From Weissella koreensis KCTC 3621 (lineage in GTDB: Bacteria; Bacillota; Bacilli; Lactobacillales; Lactobacillaceae), in the NCBI RefSeq assembly GCF_000277645.1, contig NZ_AKGG01000005.1, forward strand, positions 372,001 through 436,000: a stretch of DNA of 64,000 bases, read 5' to 3'. Below, in pieces: positions 7,656 to 17,904 of this stretch. Made by a program: the position numbers and the translations under genes. Below the pieces are notes generated by a model that saw only the letters and a program-made list of their open reading frames with translations, ran no database searches and was not told the origin of the DNA. The first letter of the stretch is position 1. Each line of letters begins with the position of its first letter.

Positions 7656-8640
7656 GTGTGGCCCCATTCTGCCAGATTTTTAACCCTGGGCCCGGCGTAG
7701 CTACTTGAATTGTTATTTCAGGTAAGATCGTATGCAAAGCATCTTCAATTTTTTCAGTGTCATCTGGATGTGAGATTATTTTTACATTAGGTCCTGCATC
7801 CATAGTCGCATAGACTTTTAGACCATTTTCTCGTAATTCTTGAACCAAATTGATGATCTTCCATGAAATATCAGTTAAGTAAAAGAATGGAGGGTTAGCT
7901 ACCATATTTTGGGCATGCATCTCTAATGCATTTTGTTCAGCAATTTTTCCTAAGGTGGCTAGGTCATGTTGATTGATCGCTGTTTGCATTGGTTTAACAA
8001 GCGCGTTGGAACGTTCAACCCAACTTTGATAAAAGGGAGAATTTTGCATGGCGTTCTGCATTCCACCACGAGAATTTATTTTTTTAGGTTGATCTGAAAC
8101 AATTACTGTCAAGAGCTGAATGGGCCAATCGACTTGTTCCTGAAGCGGATGGGCAACAGAAGTTTGATGATCAGTTCCTCGATCCCACTGAACGAAGCCG
8201 CCAAAGATCGAACGGCTGGCAGAACCTGAACCTTGACGTGCTAAGCGAGAAAGGTCAGCAGGTGTTAGGTCAAGACCAGCGGCTGCAGCAGACGCACCAG
8301 CTAAAGCTGCAAATGCAGAGGCAGACGATGCTAAGCCAGCAGCGGTTGGAACATGATTAAATGATTCAACCTTGGCGTATGTATTGATATTGGCTTGTGC
8401 GCGAATTAAATCCAGAAAGTTAATGATTTTTTTCTGATCCTTTGCTTTTAAGGGTTGGTGATCTAAAGTTATTTGATCATTTGCTAAATCATCATTAAAT
8501 TCAACGGTGGTTTCTGTATAAAATTCATTTAAAGTTAGGCTAATCGAGGTGGTGGTGGGGATTATTAATTTTTGATCTGCTTTCCCCCAATATTTCAACA
8601 GGGCAATATTTGTATGTGCACGCGCTGTAAAAGCCACCAT
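7648..8640 (-). CDS. mvaD: Diphosphomevalonate decarboxylase
   Basis: 330 aa. ATP-dependent decarboxylation of mevalonate diphosphate to IPP. Family landmarks: ARAHTNIALLKYWGK at the N-terminus, the ATP loop HVPTAAGLASSASAFAAL (about residue 95), SGSASRSIFGGFVQW, and the late TMDAGPNVK motif containing the catalytic Asp region. It starts at an ATG with AAAAGGAGA upstream, 18 bases after mvaK1. Third enzyme of the pathway, second gene of the operon. Confidence 0.95.
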   Translation of the reverse strand: MVAFTARAHTNIALLKYWGKADQKLIIPTTTSISLTLNEFYTETTVEFNDDLANDQITLDHQPLKAKDQKKIINFLDLIRAQANINTYAKVESFNHVPTAAGLASSASAFAALAGASAAAAGLDLTPADLSRLARQGSGSASRSIFGGFVQWDRGTDHQTSVAHPLQEQVDWPIQLLTVIVSDQPKKINSRGGMQNAMQNSPFYQSWVERSNALVKPMQTAINQHDLATLGKIAEQNALEMHAQNMVANPPFFYLTDISWKIINLVQELRENGLKVYATMDAGPNVKIISHPDDTEKIEDALHTILPEITIQVATPGPGLKIWQNGATHA

Positions 8641-8658
8641 GATTAAGTTCTCCTTTTT

Positions 8659-9594
8659 TTAATGAGTAGGGTAGGTTTGAGTCCAAACTTCATTGGCCCC
8701 CGCAGCCTCTAATGATGCAATAATTTTGTTGGCTACTTCTTGATTGGGCGCCAGAGCTAACATTGTTCCGCCAATCCCGCCACCGGTCAACTTAGCACCA
8801 AGGGCTCCGGCTTTTTTAGCAGCATTAATTAGAATATCTAATTTGGGATGTGATACTTCAAGAGCTGTTAATTCTAGTTGGGCTTGATTCATTAAATTAC
8901 CCAATTCTTTCAAATTATTAGTTTGTAGGGCTTGTTGCGCTTGAGTGGCTAACGAACCCAATTCTTTAATATGTTGCTTAGCTTCAACAGGGTTTTCTTC
9001 CAATAGGCTGCGGACTACGGAAACTGCTAAACCAGTTTGACCTTTGATCCCAGTATCTGCTAGGACAATCACCCCTTGTAAATTCAACGAGAACGATTGG
9101 GTTATTTTATGTTTAATAAACCAGATGGGAGAATTACTTGAGACTGTTGCGGCATCTAAACCAGATGGTGTTCCATGTGTGATTCTTTCTTCAATGGCCG
9201 TCCATTTTTGTAATGTAACAGCATCAAGGCTAGTATCAAAAAAATCGTAAAAAGCGCGAATAATTGCAGTGGCACTAGCGGCTGAAGAACCCATCCCTCG
9301 TTCTTGAGGAATATCGGAGCGAAGACGTAAGGTAAATGGTTGCTTGATTGCGTTGAAATTGATAAGTAGTCGATTGACTAACTGTCGAATTCCCTCATAA
9401 CCTTCAGCCAAACCAGAGAAAGGTCCTTGATACGTTGGAGTAAAAATAATTTGACCAGCTAATCGTTCTTCAATTGTGGCAGTAAAAGTAATATCGGGAA
9501 GCGGTAAAGCAATCGCTGGTTGGCCATAGACGACCGAGTGTTCACCCATTAAAATTACTTTGGCGTGACTTTTACCGATTGATGTTTTTTTCAA
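8659..9594 (-). CDS. mvaK1: Mevalonate kinase
   Basis: 311 aa. Phosphorylates mevalonate. GHMP signatures: KVILMGEHSVVYGQPAIALP near the N-terminus, PQERGMGSSAASATAIIRA (about residue 90) and KLTGGGIGGTMLAL near the C-terminus. The start codon is TTG (9594-9592); the only nearby ATG leads directly to a stop. The ribosome binding site is weak (ATGGTGG), which may limit entry into the pathway. First gene of the four-gene operon; HMG-CoA synthase and reductase are not in the window. A weak promoter candidate (TAAAAT) lies about 50 bases upstream. Confidence 0.94.
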   Translation of the reverse strand: MKKTSIGKSHAKVILMGEHSVVYGQPAIALPLPDITFTATIEERLAGQIIFTPTYQGPFSGLAEGYEGIRQLVNRLLINFNAIKQPFTLRLRSDIPQERGMGSSAASATAIIRAFYDFFDTSLDAVTLQKWTAIEERITHGTPSGLDAATVSSNSPIWFIKHKITQSFSLNLQGVIVLADTGIKGQTGLAVSVVRSLLEENPVEAKQHIKELGSLATQAQQALQTNNLKELGNLMNQAQLELTALEVSHPKLDILINAAKKAGALGAKLTGGGIGGTMLALAPNQEVANKIIASLEAAGANEVWTQTYPTH

Positions 9595-9812
9595 GACATT
9601 GAACCACCATTTCTAAAAATATTATTAATCAATACATTTTACCAACTTTTTAGCTAATATTGAAGCATTTAAAGATTCTATACCTTAATAATAGCGATAA
9701 TTTAAGAAAGTCAAATGAATTTATAGCTATTTTATAATTTATGGCAGAATGATATTTTCATGATTTAAATGGGTTAAAACGGTAATTTTAAAACACCTAA
9801 AATGTAAACTCA

Positions 9813-9821
9813 TGGTACAAT
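9813..9821 (+). promoter_or_regulatory. Extended -10 promoter candidate for dinG
   Basis: TGGTACAAT matches the TGn plus TATAAT pattern with one change. No good -35 is seen 17 bases upstream. It lies 35 bases before the GTG start of dinG. Confidence 0.45.
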
Positions 9822-9855
9822 TGGAAGGACATTATGGAACATGTGAGGTTAGATT

Positions 9856-12705
9856 GTGGATGCAAAAACGATTTATGCCGTCGTTGATTTAGAAACAACG
9901 AGTAATCAAAATCAGGCCGGCCGAATAATGCAGGTAGCGGTTGCTTTTGTGCGGAATCAAAAAATTATAAACCATTTTTCAACATTGGTTAATCCGGGAC
10001 AATCAATCCCGATTGGAATTCAAAAATTAACACATATTAATGATGCAATGGTGAAAAAAATGCCATATTTTGAGGATGTGGCACAAACTTTGCATGCTAT
10101 GCTCAGCGAGACGGTCTTTGTTGCGCATAATGTTAATTTTGATCTTCCTTTTTTAAATGCTGAATTTGAACGAGTAGGACTAACACCGTTAACAAATCTA
10201 GCTTTAGACACTGTAGCTTTAGCACAGATTTTGTGGCCTACTGCTTCAAGTTATCGATTAGGTGATCTTACGCAACAACTAGGAATTGACCATTTGAACC
10301 CGCATAGAGCTGATAGTGATGCTAAAGCAACGGGTGAATTATTGATTGCTGCCCAACGGAAAGCATTGGGATTGCCGATGATCACGCTTCAACAACTAAA
10401 TGATTTACCCTTGGCATTACCACGGGAAACAAAACAAATTTTTGCTTGGGCGTTGGCGGAAAACAGGCGACATCCTCAACCACTTGCTAATAATTTAGAA
10501 GTTGTTGATCGTTTGGCTTTAAGACGCTTTTCAGCCCCATCAGCTTATAAGCAACACCAACCGGAATTACATTATCCTAAAAAAGAAGAAGAGCAGAAAA
10601 CATTATTAGCTCCCGATTTAGACTATCGCCATCAACAAGCACGCCTTATGAATAAGATTTATGAACATTATTGTAGAACTGATGATTTATCAACTAATCC
10701 TGGTGAAAATGCAATGGTTGTTGAAGCCCCAACGGGAATGGGTAAAACTTTAGGCTATTTGGTTCCACTTGCGTATTTGGCGCTACAACAAGGGCGTCAA
10801 GTTGTCTTATCAGTACCGACTAAGGCGCTACAAAAGCAAGTTAACACTACAATTAATCAAACACTTAAATCTTTACTACCGTTTGAGGTACGTGGGGTTC
10901 AACTAAAAGGTCAGCAAAATTATTTGAACTTACAAAGTTTTAAGCGCTCGTTAGTGCGCGATGAAGGTTCGATCGCCATGCAATTTGTGAAAGCACAAAT
11001 TTTAGTATGGTTGACAGAGACGTTAACTGGAGATTTTGATGAATTGAATTTGAATAACGTTAGTCCTGATTTTTTACGGCAATTGACGCAAACGGCCAAT
11101 AATCCAGAAGCATCAAAATTTTATCAACATGAATTTGTACATCGCCAATTAATTTTGAGTAGTCAAGCTACGTTCTTAGTTGTTAATCATGCCTACTTGA
11201 CTCGCCAAATTAACCAAATTACTCAACAAGAGAAGAAACCTTTTTTGGTTATTGATGAGGCCCAGAATTTACCAGATGTTGTTCTGCAACATAGCCGGCA
11301 CCAAGTTAATTGGTCTAGTTTAATCGCGCAAACGGAATTATTGCAACATTCCTTAACAACTAATAAAAATAATGATTTGCAATTGATATTGGAACGTCTG
11401 CCAAAAGGGCATCAATTGGAAAAAAATTTTATAGAAAGCTTTGCACAATTGTTGATTCATCTAACAAATATTCAACAAAGTCTATATCGACAATTTATTT
11501 TGAGTGTCAAGATGCCTGCGACAGTAGGAAAAGATGAGTATTTAGTTACATCTGATAACTTAACTCGTTTTTGGGTTGAACATCAAAATGATTTTAGCCA
11601 GGTAAAACAGTTAATTCAGACTTTACAAGTGACTTTGAATGAAATGATGGAAGCCTTTATTCAGGTAGGGACGCCTTTTAGTATTAGTGAGCGTCAAAGT
11701 TTGGCCGATTTTCGTTATTTAGTGGAAAAAATTGGTCAAACGATAAATACTCTACAAACTTTCCAAGATTCTATGATCGATTATGCTGAGACTAGTGTCT
11801 TTTGGTTAACAGACTATCATGGTCAGAATGGACCTAGTATCCAATTAACAGGAGCTTTATTACATACAAAGGACTATTTTAAAAACAATCTTTATCCATC
11901 TTTCTTACCACCATTGATGATTGGCGCCACACTATTTAATAGTGCTAAGTCAACTTACTTGTACACGCGTCTGAATTTAGATGCTAAAACTGCACAAGTT
12001 GAGAAGTTTAAAGAATCATTCAATTGGTCTAAACAAGCAGAAATGTTATTGATTGAAGATGGTGTAGTTCCTAGTGCACCTGATTATGGTAATTATTTAG
12101 CAAAGCAGATTTTAGCAATCTTGGGAAAATTATCAAAAAACACTTTAGTACTGTTTACTTCACTGGAATTAATGGATCGCGTTTATCGCTTAGTAACGGA
12201 AAATAAAATTTATCATGAAAGCAAAATGACTGTTTTGGCTCAAGGAATTTCCGGAAATAAGTCGAAAATTTTAAAACGTTTGCAAAATGAAAAAGAATTG
12301 ATGGTTTTTGGTGCACTTAGTTTTTGGGAAGGAATTGATTTACCTAAACAGCAATTAGAACTTTTGATTCTGACTAGATTGCCCTTTGAACAACCAGATA
12401 CGATTTTACAAAAGGTTGAAGAACAGCAGTTTACAGCTAGTAAGCAAAGCTTTTTCCATCAGAGTACTTTACCCAAGGCTACACTTAAGTTACGTCAAGG
12501 AGTGGGACGTCTGATTCGTTCAGATCAAGATTATGGGGCTATTGTTATTTTGGATTCACGTATTGTTCATAAACAATATGGGAAAACGATGCTTAAAATG
12601 TTGCCAGATGAATTACCAAGTCAAGTAATTCCAGCTAGTCAGATGGTAGAACAATTAGTTCATTTTTTTGATCAGCAAGATTTAGATAACAAAGATAAAG
12701 AATAA
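9856..12705 (+). CDS. dinG: DinG-family helicase fused to a DnaQ-type 3'-5' exonuclease
   Basis: 949 aa. Residues 1-170 form a DEDDh exonuclease: VVDLETT (DxE), HNVNFDLPF, and HRADSDAKAT (catalytic His and last Asp). The rest is an XPD/DinG-type superfamily 2 helicase with Walker A EAPTGMGKT (about residue 292), Walker B VIDEAQNLPD and motif VI QGVGRLIRSDQDYGA. Firmicute DinG often carries this fusion; the Fe-S cluster Cys set of E. coli DinG is not evident. Start is GTG with TGAGGT upstream; the nearby ATG at 9860 is out of frame. Probable role in replication-associated repair. ypmB follows, the usual Firmicute neighbour. Confidence 0.92.
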   Translation: MDAKTIYAVVDLETTSNQNQAGRIMQVAVAFVRNQKIINHFSTLVNPGQSIPIGIQKLTHINDAMVKKMPYFEDVAQTLHAMLSETVFVAHNVNFDLPFLNAEFERVGLTPLTNLALDTVALAQILWPTASSYRLGDLTQQLGIDHLNPHRADSDAKATGELLIAAQRKALGLPMITLQQLNDLPLALPRETKQIFAWALAENRRHPQPLANNLEVVDRLALRRFSAPSAYKQHQPELHYPKKEEEQKTLLAPDLDYRHQQARLMNKIYEHYCRTDDLSTNPGENAMVVEAPTGMGKTLGYLVPLAYLALQQGRQVVLSVPTKALQKQVNTTINQTLKSLLPFEVRGVQLKGQQNYLNLQSFKRSLVRDEGSIAMQFVKAQILVWLTETLTGDFDELNLNNVSPDFLRQLTQTANNPEASKFYQHEFVHRQLILSSQATFLVVNHAYLTRQINQITQQEKKPFLVIDEAQNLPDVVLQHSRHQVNWSSLIAQTELLQHSLTTNKNNDLQLILERLPKGHQLEKNFIESFAQLLIHLTNIQQSLYRQFILSVKMPATVGKDEYLVTSDNLTRFWVEHQNDFSQVKQLIQTLQVTLNEMMEAFIQVGTPFSISERQSLADFRYLVEKIGQTINTLQTFQDSMIDYAETSVFWLTDYHGQNGPSIQLTGALLHTKDYFKNNLYPSFLPPLMIGATLFNSAKSTYLYTRLNLDAKTAQVEKFKESFNWSKQAEMLLIEDGVVPSAPDYGNYLAKQILAILGKLSKNTLVLFTSLELMDRVYRLVTENKIYHESKMTVLAQGISGNKSKILKRLQNEKELMVFGALSFWEGIDLPKQQLELLILTRLPFEQPDTILQKVEEQQFTASKQSFFHQSTLPKATLKLRQGVGRLIRSDQDYGAIVILDSRIVHKQYGKTMLKMLPDELPSQVIPASQMVEQLVHFFDQQDLDNKDKE

Positions 12706-12871
12706 TAATTCATGTCTGATCTTAATAAAAACAACAATTTTAAAAATGGTTGTGACAATATTTTTAGAATTGAGATCAAACCACGGATCAGGCTTTAAAA
12801 TTGACTTTAAGTTTGCTACACTTAGCTAAGTGCAAAATGAAAGATTAATAAAAATATTGGGGTAAAATAGC

Positions 12872-13378
12872 ATGCAAATGCGACAACTGAATCGGCGAAA
12901 ATCACATACTCATTGGGTTTTGTGGATAATTCTAGGTGTAATTTTATTGGCAATTATTGGCTATAGTGTCTTGGTTGCGGCTACAAAACCAATTAATCAC
13001 GCTAATCAAGAATACAGTAATTTAGTTATTAAAAAGCATAAATTAAAGTCGGTTCAAAATTTTTATTGGAGCAATCGATCAGGTGATTATTATACTTTGA
13101 TTGGTAAAAACGATAAGAATAAAAAGACAGGCGTAATTGTGAATGCGAAGACTAAAGATATGACGGTTTTGGCGATGAATGAGGGAAAGTCTTATCAAAC
13201 CGTTAAAAAACAAGTCGAACAAAAATATCAACCAAAAAAGATCACTAATATTGGAATGGGTATTTATAAAAAAGTGCCGGTTTGGGAAGTTAAATTTATT
13301 GACCAAAATGGAAATTTGAATTTTATCACCGTTCAATTTACTAATGGTAAAGTGGTACGGTCGATTAATAATTTATAA
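12872..13378 (+). CDS. ypmB: YpmB-like membrane-anchored protein
   Basis: 168 aa. One N-terminal membrane helix (about residues 16-38) and an extracellular domain of two PepSY-like repeats (KSVQNFYWSNRSGDYYTLIGK and KVPVWEVKFIDQNGNLNFI). Function is unknown; identity rests on topology and on its conserved place between dinG and asnS. It lies 166 bases after dinG; that gap holds only weak inverted repeats. Confidence 0.8.
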   Translation: MQMRQLNRRKSHTHWVLWIILGVILLAIIGYSVLVAATKPINHANQEYSNLVIKKHKLKSVQNFYWSNRSGDYYTLIGKNDKNKKTGVIVNAKTKDMTVLAMNEGKSYQTVKKQVEQKYQPKKITNIGMGIYKKVPVWEVKFIDQNGNLNFITVQFTNGKVVRSINNL

Positions 13379-13415
13379 ATGTAACAATGATTAAAATAAT
13401 TAGAGGAGAAACAAG

Positions 13416-14711
13416 ATGGATACAATTCGATTAGAGGATGTCAAAAACTACGTGGGGCAGGAAGTTAGAATTGGGGCTTGGTTACGTAATAAACGTGGCT
13501 CAGGTAAACTACAATTTCTACAATTGCGTGATGGAACGGCTTTTATGCAAGCCGTTGTAGTTAAGGCTGAAGTGGGTGACGAAATTTTTGCCAAAGCTAA
13601 AGAGTTAAAGCAAGAAACAAGCATGTACTTAGTTGGAACTATTAAAGAAGATGCTCGTTCTGATTTTGGATACGAAATGGATGTCAAGGATTTGGTAGTA
13701 GTTGGTGCTTCTGAAGATTATCCAATTACTCCTAAAGAACATGGAACAGATTTCTTGATGGATCGTCGTCATCTATATCTTCGTCACATCCAACCGTTTG
13801 CTGTGTTGCGTATCCGAAATACTATGATTGCAGCAACTTATGAATTTTTCAATAAAGAAGGGTTCATCAAAGTCGATGCACCGTTCTTAACTGGTTCAGC
13901 ACCTGAGGGAACGACTGAATTATTCTCTACAGAGTATTTTGATACAGAAGCATATTTATCACAGACTGGTCAATTATATGCTGAAGCGGGAGCTATGGCG
14001 TTTGGAAAGGTCTTTACTTTTGGTCCAACTTTCCGAGCAGAAAAGTCAAAAACACGCCGTCATTTGACTGAATTCTGGATGATTGAACCAGAAATGGCTT
14101 GGATGGATCAAGATGCATCCTTAGAAATACAAGAGCGTTATATTGCTTATCTAATTAATTCTGTCTTAGAACGTAATTCATATGAATTAGACCTTTTGGG
14201 ACGCGACAAGGAGCTATTAGCTTCGTATACGAAGTTGCCATATCCACGGGTTTCATATGATGATGCTATTAAGTTGCTACAAGAAAATGACTTTGATGTC
14301 GAATGGGGTGTAGATTTCGGTTCACCAGAAGAAACATTCTTGGCTAATCATTTTGCTAGTCCGGTCTTTATTACTAATTTCCCAAAGAAGATCAAGGCTT
14401 TCTATATGAAACGCCATCCAACACGGGATGATGTGGTTATTTCAGCAGACTTATTAGCACCTGAAGGTTATGGTGAAATTATTGGTGGTTCTGAGCGTGA
14501 TACTGATTATGATTACTTAGCTCAACGTATTGAAGAGCAGGGACTTGATATGGATGAATATGCTTGGTATCTAGATCTTCGTAAATACGGTTCAGTTCCA
14601 CATTCTGGATTTGGACTTGGCTTGGAACGAGCTGTTACTTGGATCACGGGTGAAGAACATATTCGTGAAGCAATTCCATTCCCAAGAACTATGACGCGTT
14701 TGCGCCCATAG
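13416..14711 (+). CDS. asnS: Asparaginyl-tRNA synthetase
   Basis: 431 aa, normal length. Class IIb synthetase: N-terminal OB-fold anticodon domain (about 1-110; [18 protein letters not shown]) and catalytic core with motif 2 ([21 protein letters not shown]) and motif 3 ([15 protein letters not shown]). GAGGAG precedes the ATG. No T-box lies upstream; only 37 bases separate it from ypmB. The aspB gene often found between ypmB and asnS, and dnaD and nth often found after it, are absent here. Confidence 0.95.
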   Translation: MDTIRLEDVKNYVGQEVRIGAWLRNKRGSGKLQFLQLRDGTAFMQAVVVKAEVGDEIFAKAKELKQETSMYLVGTIKEDARSDFGYEMDVKDLVVVGASEDYPITPKEHGTDFLMDRRHLYLRHIQPFAVLRIRNTMIAATYEFFNKEGFIKVDAPFLTGSAPEGTTELFSTEYFDTEAYLSQTGQLYAEAGAMAFGKVFTFGPTFRAEKSKTRRHLTEFWMIEPEMAWMDQDASLEIQERYIAYLINSVLERNSYELDLLGRDKELLASYTKLPYPRVSYDDAIKLLQENDFDVEWGVDFGSPEETFLANHFASPVFITNFPKKIKAFYMKRHPTRDDVVISADLLAPEGYGEIIGGSERDTDYDYLAQRIEEQGLDMDEYAWYLDLRKYGSVPHSGFGLGLERAVTWITGEEHIREAIPFPRTMTRLRP

Positions 14712-14720
14712 AATGTTATT

Positions 14721-14766
14721 AAGTCGCTATTGTTGGCTCTATGTCAACGGTTAGCGACTTTTTATA
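14721..14766 (+). terminator. Terminator after asnS
   Basis: Arms AAGTCGCTA (14721-14729) and TAGCGACTT (14752-14760), with a smaller GTTG/CAAC helix inside the loop, then a T run. Confidence 0.8.
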
Positions 14767-14807
14767 ATTAGTTATAAGTTACCGTAAGTTGTTTTAATTA
14801 GTCAAAA

Positions 14808-14846
14808 ATTCGCACCATTTGAAATAATTCGCACCAAATTCGCACC
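14808..14846 (+). repeat. Three direct repeats of ATTCGCACC
   Basis: Copies at 14808-14816, 14827-14835 and 14838-14846, start-to-start spacing 19 and 11. They sit in a 346-base gene-free gap (14712-15057) between the asnS terminator and uup; the rest of that gap is AT-rich, apart from a TATAAT at 15012-15017 that may serve uup. The arrangement recalls integrase arm-type sites, but no integrase is present. Confidence 0.6.
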
Positions 14847-15057
14847 CGAATTTATAAAATATCATTTAGCATATCGAGTGTTTTTGTTATTGATTAAAAA
14901 AATTCACTGAATGGTTTTGGCAATTAAAATACCAAATAAATAGTGATCGTGTGCTATTTTAAATATCAGTAAAAATACAACAAGGCTAGCTTAAAACAAA
15001 AATCTTAATGTTATAATGTTAAATAAAGATATTTTAGGAAATACGAGATAATAATAA

Positions 15058-16962
15058 ATGAAACAGCTACGGGCAATAAAATTGCAGAGTGTGTATGGTG
15101 AAAAAACGTTATTAGATAAGATCTCTTTCTTGATTGAAACAGGTGATCGAATTGGAATTGTAGGTGTGAATGGGACTGGTAAAACAACTTTGTTAAATGC
15201 TTTAGCCCAGACAGTTCCAGCCGATAATGGTGAAATTGAGACCCCTAATGATTATTCAGTCGGTTATCTAACACAAGATCCAGATCTGGACCCAGAAAAA
15301 TTAGTTTTGGAGGCTGTTTTTGCAGGAGCTCAGCCGGTTTTCGAATTAATTCGCGATTATGAAAAAGCGGTGACAACATATGCTGAAAATCCTTTAGATG
15401 AAAAGGCTCAGGATCGCTATACTAAATTAGAACAACGGATGACCCAAGAGGATGCTTGGACGGCCGAGTCAGAAGTTAAAACGATTCTTTCGCAGCTTCA
15501 TTTACCAGATTTGAATTTACCAATTAAAGCATTGTCTGGGGGTCAAAAAAAGCGAGTGGGGTTAGCTCAAGTTCTAATCCAAGCACCTGATCTTTTGTTG
15601 TTGGATGAACCAACGAATCATCTTGATTTTGATTCCATAGAATGGTTGGAGAAATATTTGGCAACTTATTCAGGATCAGTTATGACGGTCACCCATGATC
15701 GTTATTTTTTGGATCACGTTGCTAACCGTGTTTTCGAACTATCCTTTGGAAAGTTGTATGAATATACCGGTAATTATCAAGATTATGTTTTGGCTAAGGC
15801 TGAACGTGTGGCAGCAGAGGAAATTGCTGATCACAAGAGTTCCCAGCTTTATAAAAAAGAATTAGCTTGGATGAAAACTTCAGCCCGAGCTCGAAGTACA
15901 AAGCAAAAGGCGCGTGAAACTCGTTTTTCTGATTTACAAGAACAGCAAGGTACGCTTCAAATTGATGGGACTGTTGAAGTTAATTTAGGTCAAAAGCGGT
16001 TGGGTAAGAAAGTTATTGAAATCAATGAGGCTCAATTGAGTTTTGATGATATGACGATTTTAAAAGATTTTAATGAATTAATTCAAGCAAATCAAAGAAT
16101 CGGAATAACAGGACCAAATGGGACCGGTAAATCAACATTATTAAATGTAATTAGTGGTAAGACTCCTTTGGATCAGGGAACAATTGATATTGGTGAGACT
16201 GTTCAGCTTGGATACTACACTCAACAAACTGAACCTATTCCAGAGGATAAGCGGGTGATTGCATATCTTTCTGAAGTGGCCCAGTCTGTAACTACTAGTG
16301 ATGGCGAGAAGGTTTCAGTTGCTGATTTACTTGAACAGTTTTTGTTTCCGAGCTTCATGCACGGAACCTTAATTCGAAAGTTATCAGGTGGTGAAAAGCG
16401 TCGTCTCTTCTTACTAAAAATTTTATTGCAACAACCAAATGTTTTGTTGCTGGATGAACCGACCAACGATCTTGATATTGGGACATTAACTGTCTTAGAA
16501 GAATACTTGAAGCATTTTGCAGGGACGGTTATTACGGTTTCCCATGATCGCTATTTCTTAGATAAAGTTGCTGATCATTTGCTTATATTTAAAGGACAAG
16601 GTACCATTGATCGATTTACTGGTTCTTTTTCAGACTATTTAGATCAATATGGTGCTCCAACACTTACGGATTCTGATATTATAAAATCTGAAGAAAAATC
16701 AACATTAGTCGAAACTCCATTGGCCGCAACGCCTGTTGAATCGGCTAAAAAGAAGCTTACTTATAAAGAGCAACGTGAATTTGAAACTATTGAAGATCGA
16801 ATTAATGAGTTTGAATTAAAAATTGATCAAATCACTAACGATATGAATGAAGCCGGCGATGATTTTGGTAAATTAGCAGACTTACAAAAAGAACTCGATG
16901 AAAATAATCAAAAATTAGAAGAGACGATGGATCGTTGGGCTGATTTGTCCGAGCGGGCTTAA
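15058..16962 (+). CDS. uup: ABC-F family ATPase (Uup-like)
   Basis: 634 aa. Two ABC cassettes without membrane domains: Walker A GVNGTGKTTLL (about residue 37) and GPNGTGKSTLL (about 351), signatures LSGGQKKR and LSGGEKRR, Walker B LLLLDEPTNHLD and VLLLDEPTNDLD. The linker and the C-terminal coiled coil (about 560-634; EFETIEDRINEFELKID) are those of Uup rather than EttA or resistance proteins. ABC-F proteins act on the ribosome or on branched DNA; the exact role is not deducible. folA starts 14 bases downstream. Confidence 0.9.
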   Translation: MKQLRAIKLQSVYGEKTLLDKISFLIETGDRIGIVGVNGTGKTTLLNALAQTVPADNGEIETPNDYSVGYLTQDPDLDPEKLVLEAVFAGAQPVFELIRDYEKAVTTYAENPLDEKAQDRYTKLEQRMTQEDAWTAESEVKTILSQLHLPDLNLPIKALSGGQKKRVGLAQVLIQAPDLLLLDEPTNHLDFDSIEWLEKYLATYSGSVMTVTHDRYFLDHVANRVFELSFGKLYEYTGNYQDYVLAKAERVAAEEIADHKSSQLYKKELAWMKTSARARSTKQKARETRFSDLQEQQGTLQIDGTVEVNLGQKRLGKKVIEINEAQLSFDDMTILKDFNELIQANQRIGITGPNGTGKSTLLNVISGKTPLDQGTIDIGETVQLGYYTQQTEPIPEDKRVIAYLSEVAQSVTTSDGEKVSVADLLEQFLFPSFMHGTLIRKLSGGEKRRLFLLKILLQQPNVLLLDEPTNDLDIGTLTVLEEYLKHFAGTVITVSHDRYFLDKVADHLLIFKGQGTIDRFTGSFSDYLDQYGAPTLTDSDIIKSEEKSTLVETPLAATPVESAKKKLTYKEQREFETIEDRINEFELKIDQITNDMNEAGDDFGKLADLQKELDENNQKLEETMDRWADLSERA

Positions 16963-16976
16963 AAAGGAGTTTGTAA

Positions 16977-17480
16977 ATGGCAGAAAAAGTATTGATTTGG
17001 GCGCAAACAAAGGACGGGACGATTGCTAAAGATGGATCCATTCCATGGCACGTTCAAGGAGATATGAAATTTTTTGCGCAAAAAACCAAAAATCAGGTTG
17101 TTTTGATGGGCCGAAATACGATGATGTCCTTGCACGGACAACCATTGCCTAACCGAATTAATTTAGTTTTAACACACCAAAAAGATTTGGAAGTTCCTGT
17201 TGGATTTAAAAAGGTTTATTCAATTGAAACGGCAGAAGCGATTGCTGATGAAGAACAGAAGCAATTAATGGTGATTGGTGGTAAAGGAATTTATGATTCA
17301 TATTTGCCGATTGCAGATCGGCTATTAGTTACTTATTTAGCTACTGACTACCATGGTGATGTTATGTTAGATCCAATTGAGGGTGCCTGGAAAAAAGAGC
17401 TTTTGACTGAAGGCGAAGCTGATGAAAATAATGATTATGCCTATCAAATTTGGAATTATTATCGGCCAACATTTAGATAA
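16977..17480 (+). CDS. folA: Dihydrofolate reductase
   Basis: 167 aa. NADPH-dependent reduction of dihydrofolate. IWAQTKDGTIAKDGSIPWH corresponds to the usual A-x-N/D-G-x-IG-x-x-x-x-P-W pattern, VVLMGRNTMMSL is the cofactor loop and VIGGKGIYDSYLP the second. The usual IG after the first loop is shifted to DGSIPW. It is encoded directly after uup with AAAGGAG; thyA, its common partner, is not adjacent. Confidence 0.92.
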   Translation: MAEKVLIWAQTKDGTIAKDGSIPWHVQGDMKFFAQKTKNQVVLMGRNTMMSLHGQPLPNRINLVLTHQKDLEVPVGFKKVYSIETAEAIADEEQKQLMVIGGKGIYDSYLPIADRLLVTYLATDYHGDVMLDPIEGAWKKELLTEGEADENNDYAYQIWNYYRPTFR

Positions 17481-17561
17481 ATAAAAGGTGGTAATTATTT
17501 AATAAAGGCGTAAAATGAAATTAAGTTAAATTAAAGATTTTTGAAGAGTGGAGAAAAAATA

Positions 17562-17777
17562 ATGAAGTATTTTACGACTTTCTTTTGGACCGCCATTTTA
17601 GGGGCAGTAATCGGATATATTGGTAGTGCATTACAAAATGTACCAGCCGATTATACTCAAGCAATGGTTTCGGCCTTAGTTGCTGGATCAATAGGAACTA
17701 TTTTGGTTTATTATATTTCTCGTAGTTTTGCTCCTAAAACGAGCCAAGCTGAAGAAGATGAATCAAAAGAGAATTAA
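17562..17777 (+). CDS. DUF2929 (YjzD-like) small membrane protein
   Basis: 71 aa with two membrane helices (about residues 5-24 and 33-53) around a short loop containing YIGSAL, the family landmark, and an acidic tail. Function unknown. The ATG at 17562, preceded by GTGGAGA, is preferred to the upstream in-frame TTG at 17541 because it matches family starts (MKYF). This family commonly lies before dnaE in lactobacilli, as here. Confidence 0.75.
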   Translation: MKYFTTFFWTAILGAVIGYIGSALQNVPADYTQAMVSALVAGSIGTILVYYISRSFAPKTSQAEEDESKEN

Positions 17778-17795
17778 TGTAATTAATTTAAATTA

Positions 17796-17836
17796 AGGCT
17801 GAGTAACTTACTATGTAGTTATTCGGTCTTTTGTTT
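17796..17836 (+). terminator. Terminator after the DUF2929 gene
   Basis: AGGCTGAGTAACT (17796-17808) pairs over 13 positions, four of them G-T, with AGTTATTCGGTCT (17817-17829), followed by a T-rich tail. Confidence 0.75.
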
Positions 17837-17904
17837 TTAAAGTATGTTTTTTAAATTTGTTATACTAAAATATAATTAATTTCTGATGAAAGGGGGGATC
17901 TAAA

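Noticed and set aside
12721..12785. Inverted repeats after dinG as a terminator
   Set aside because: Arms are short and imperfect, and no T tail follows.
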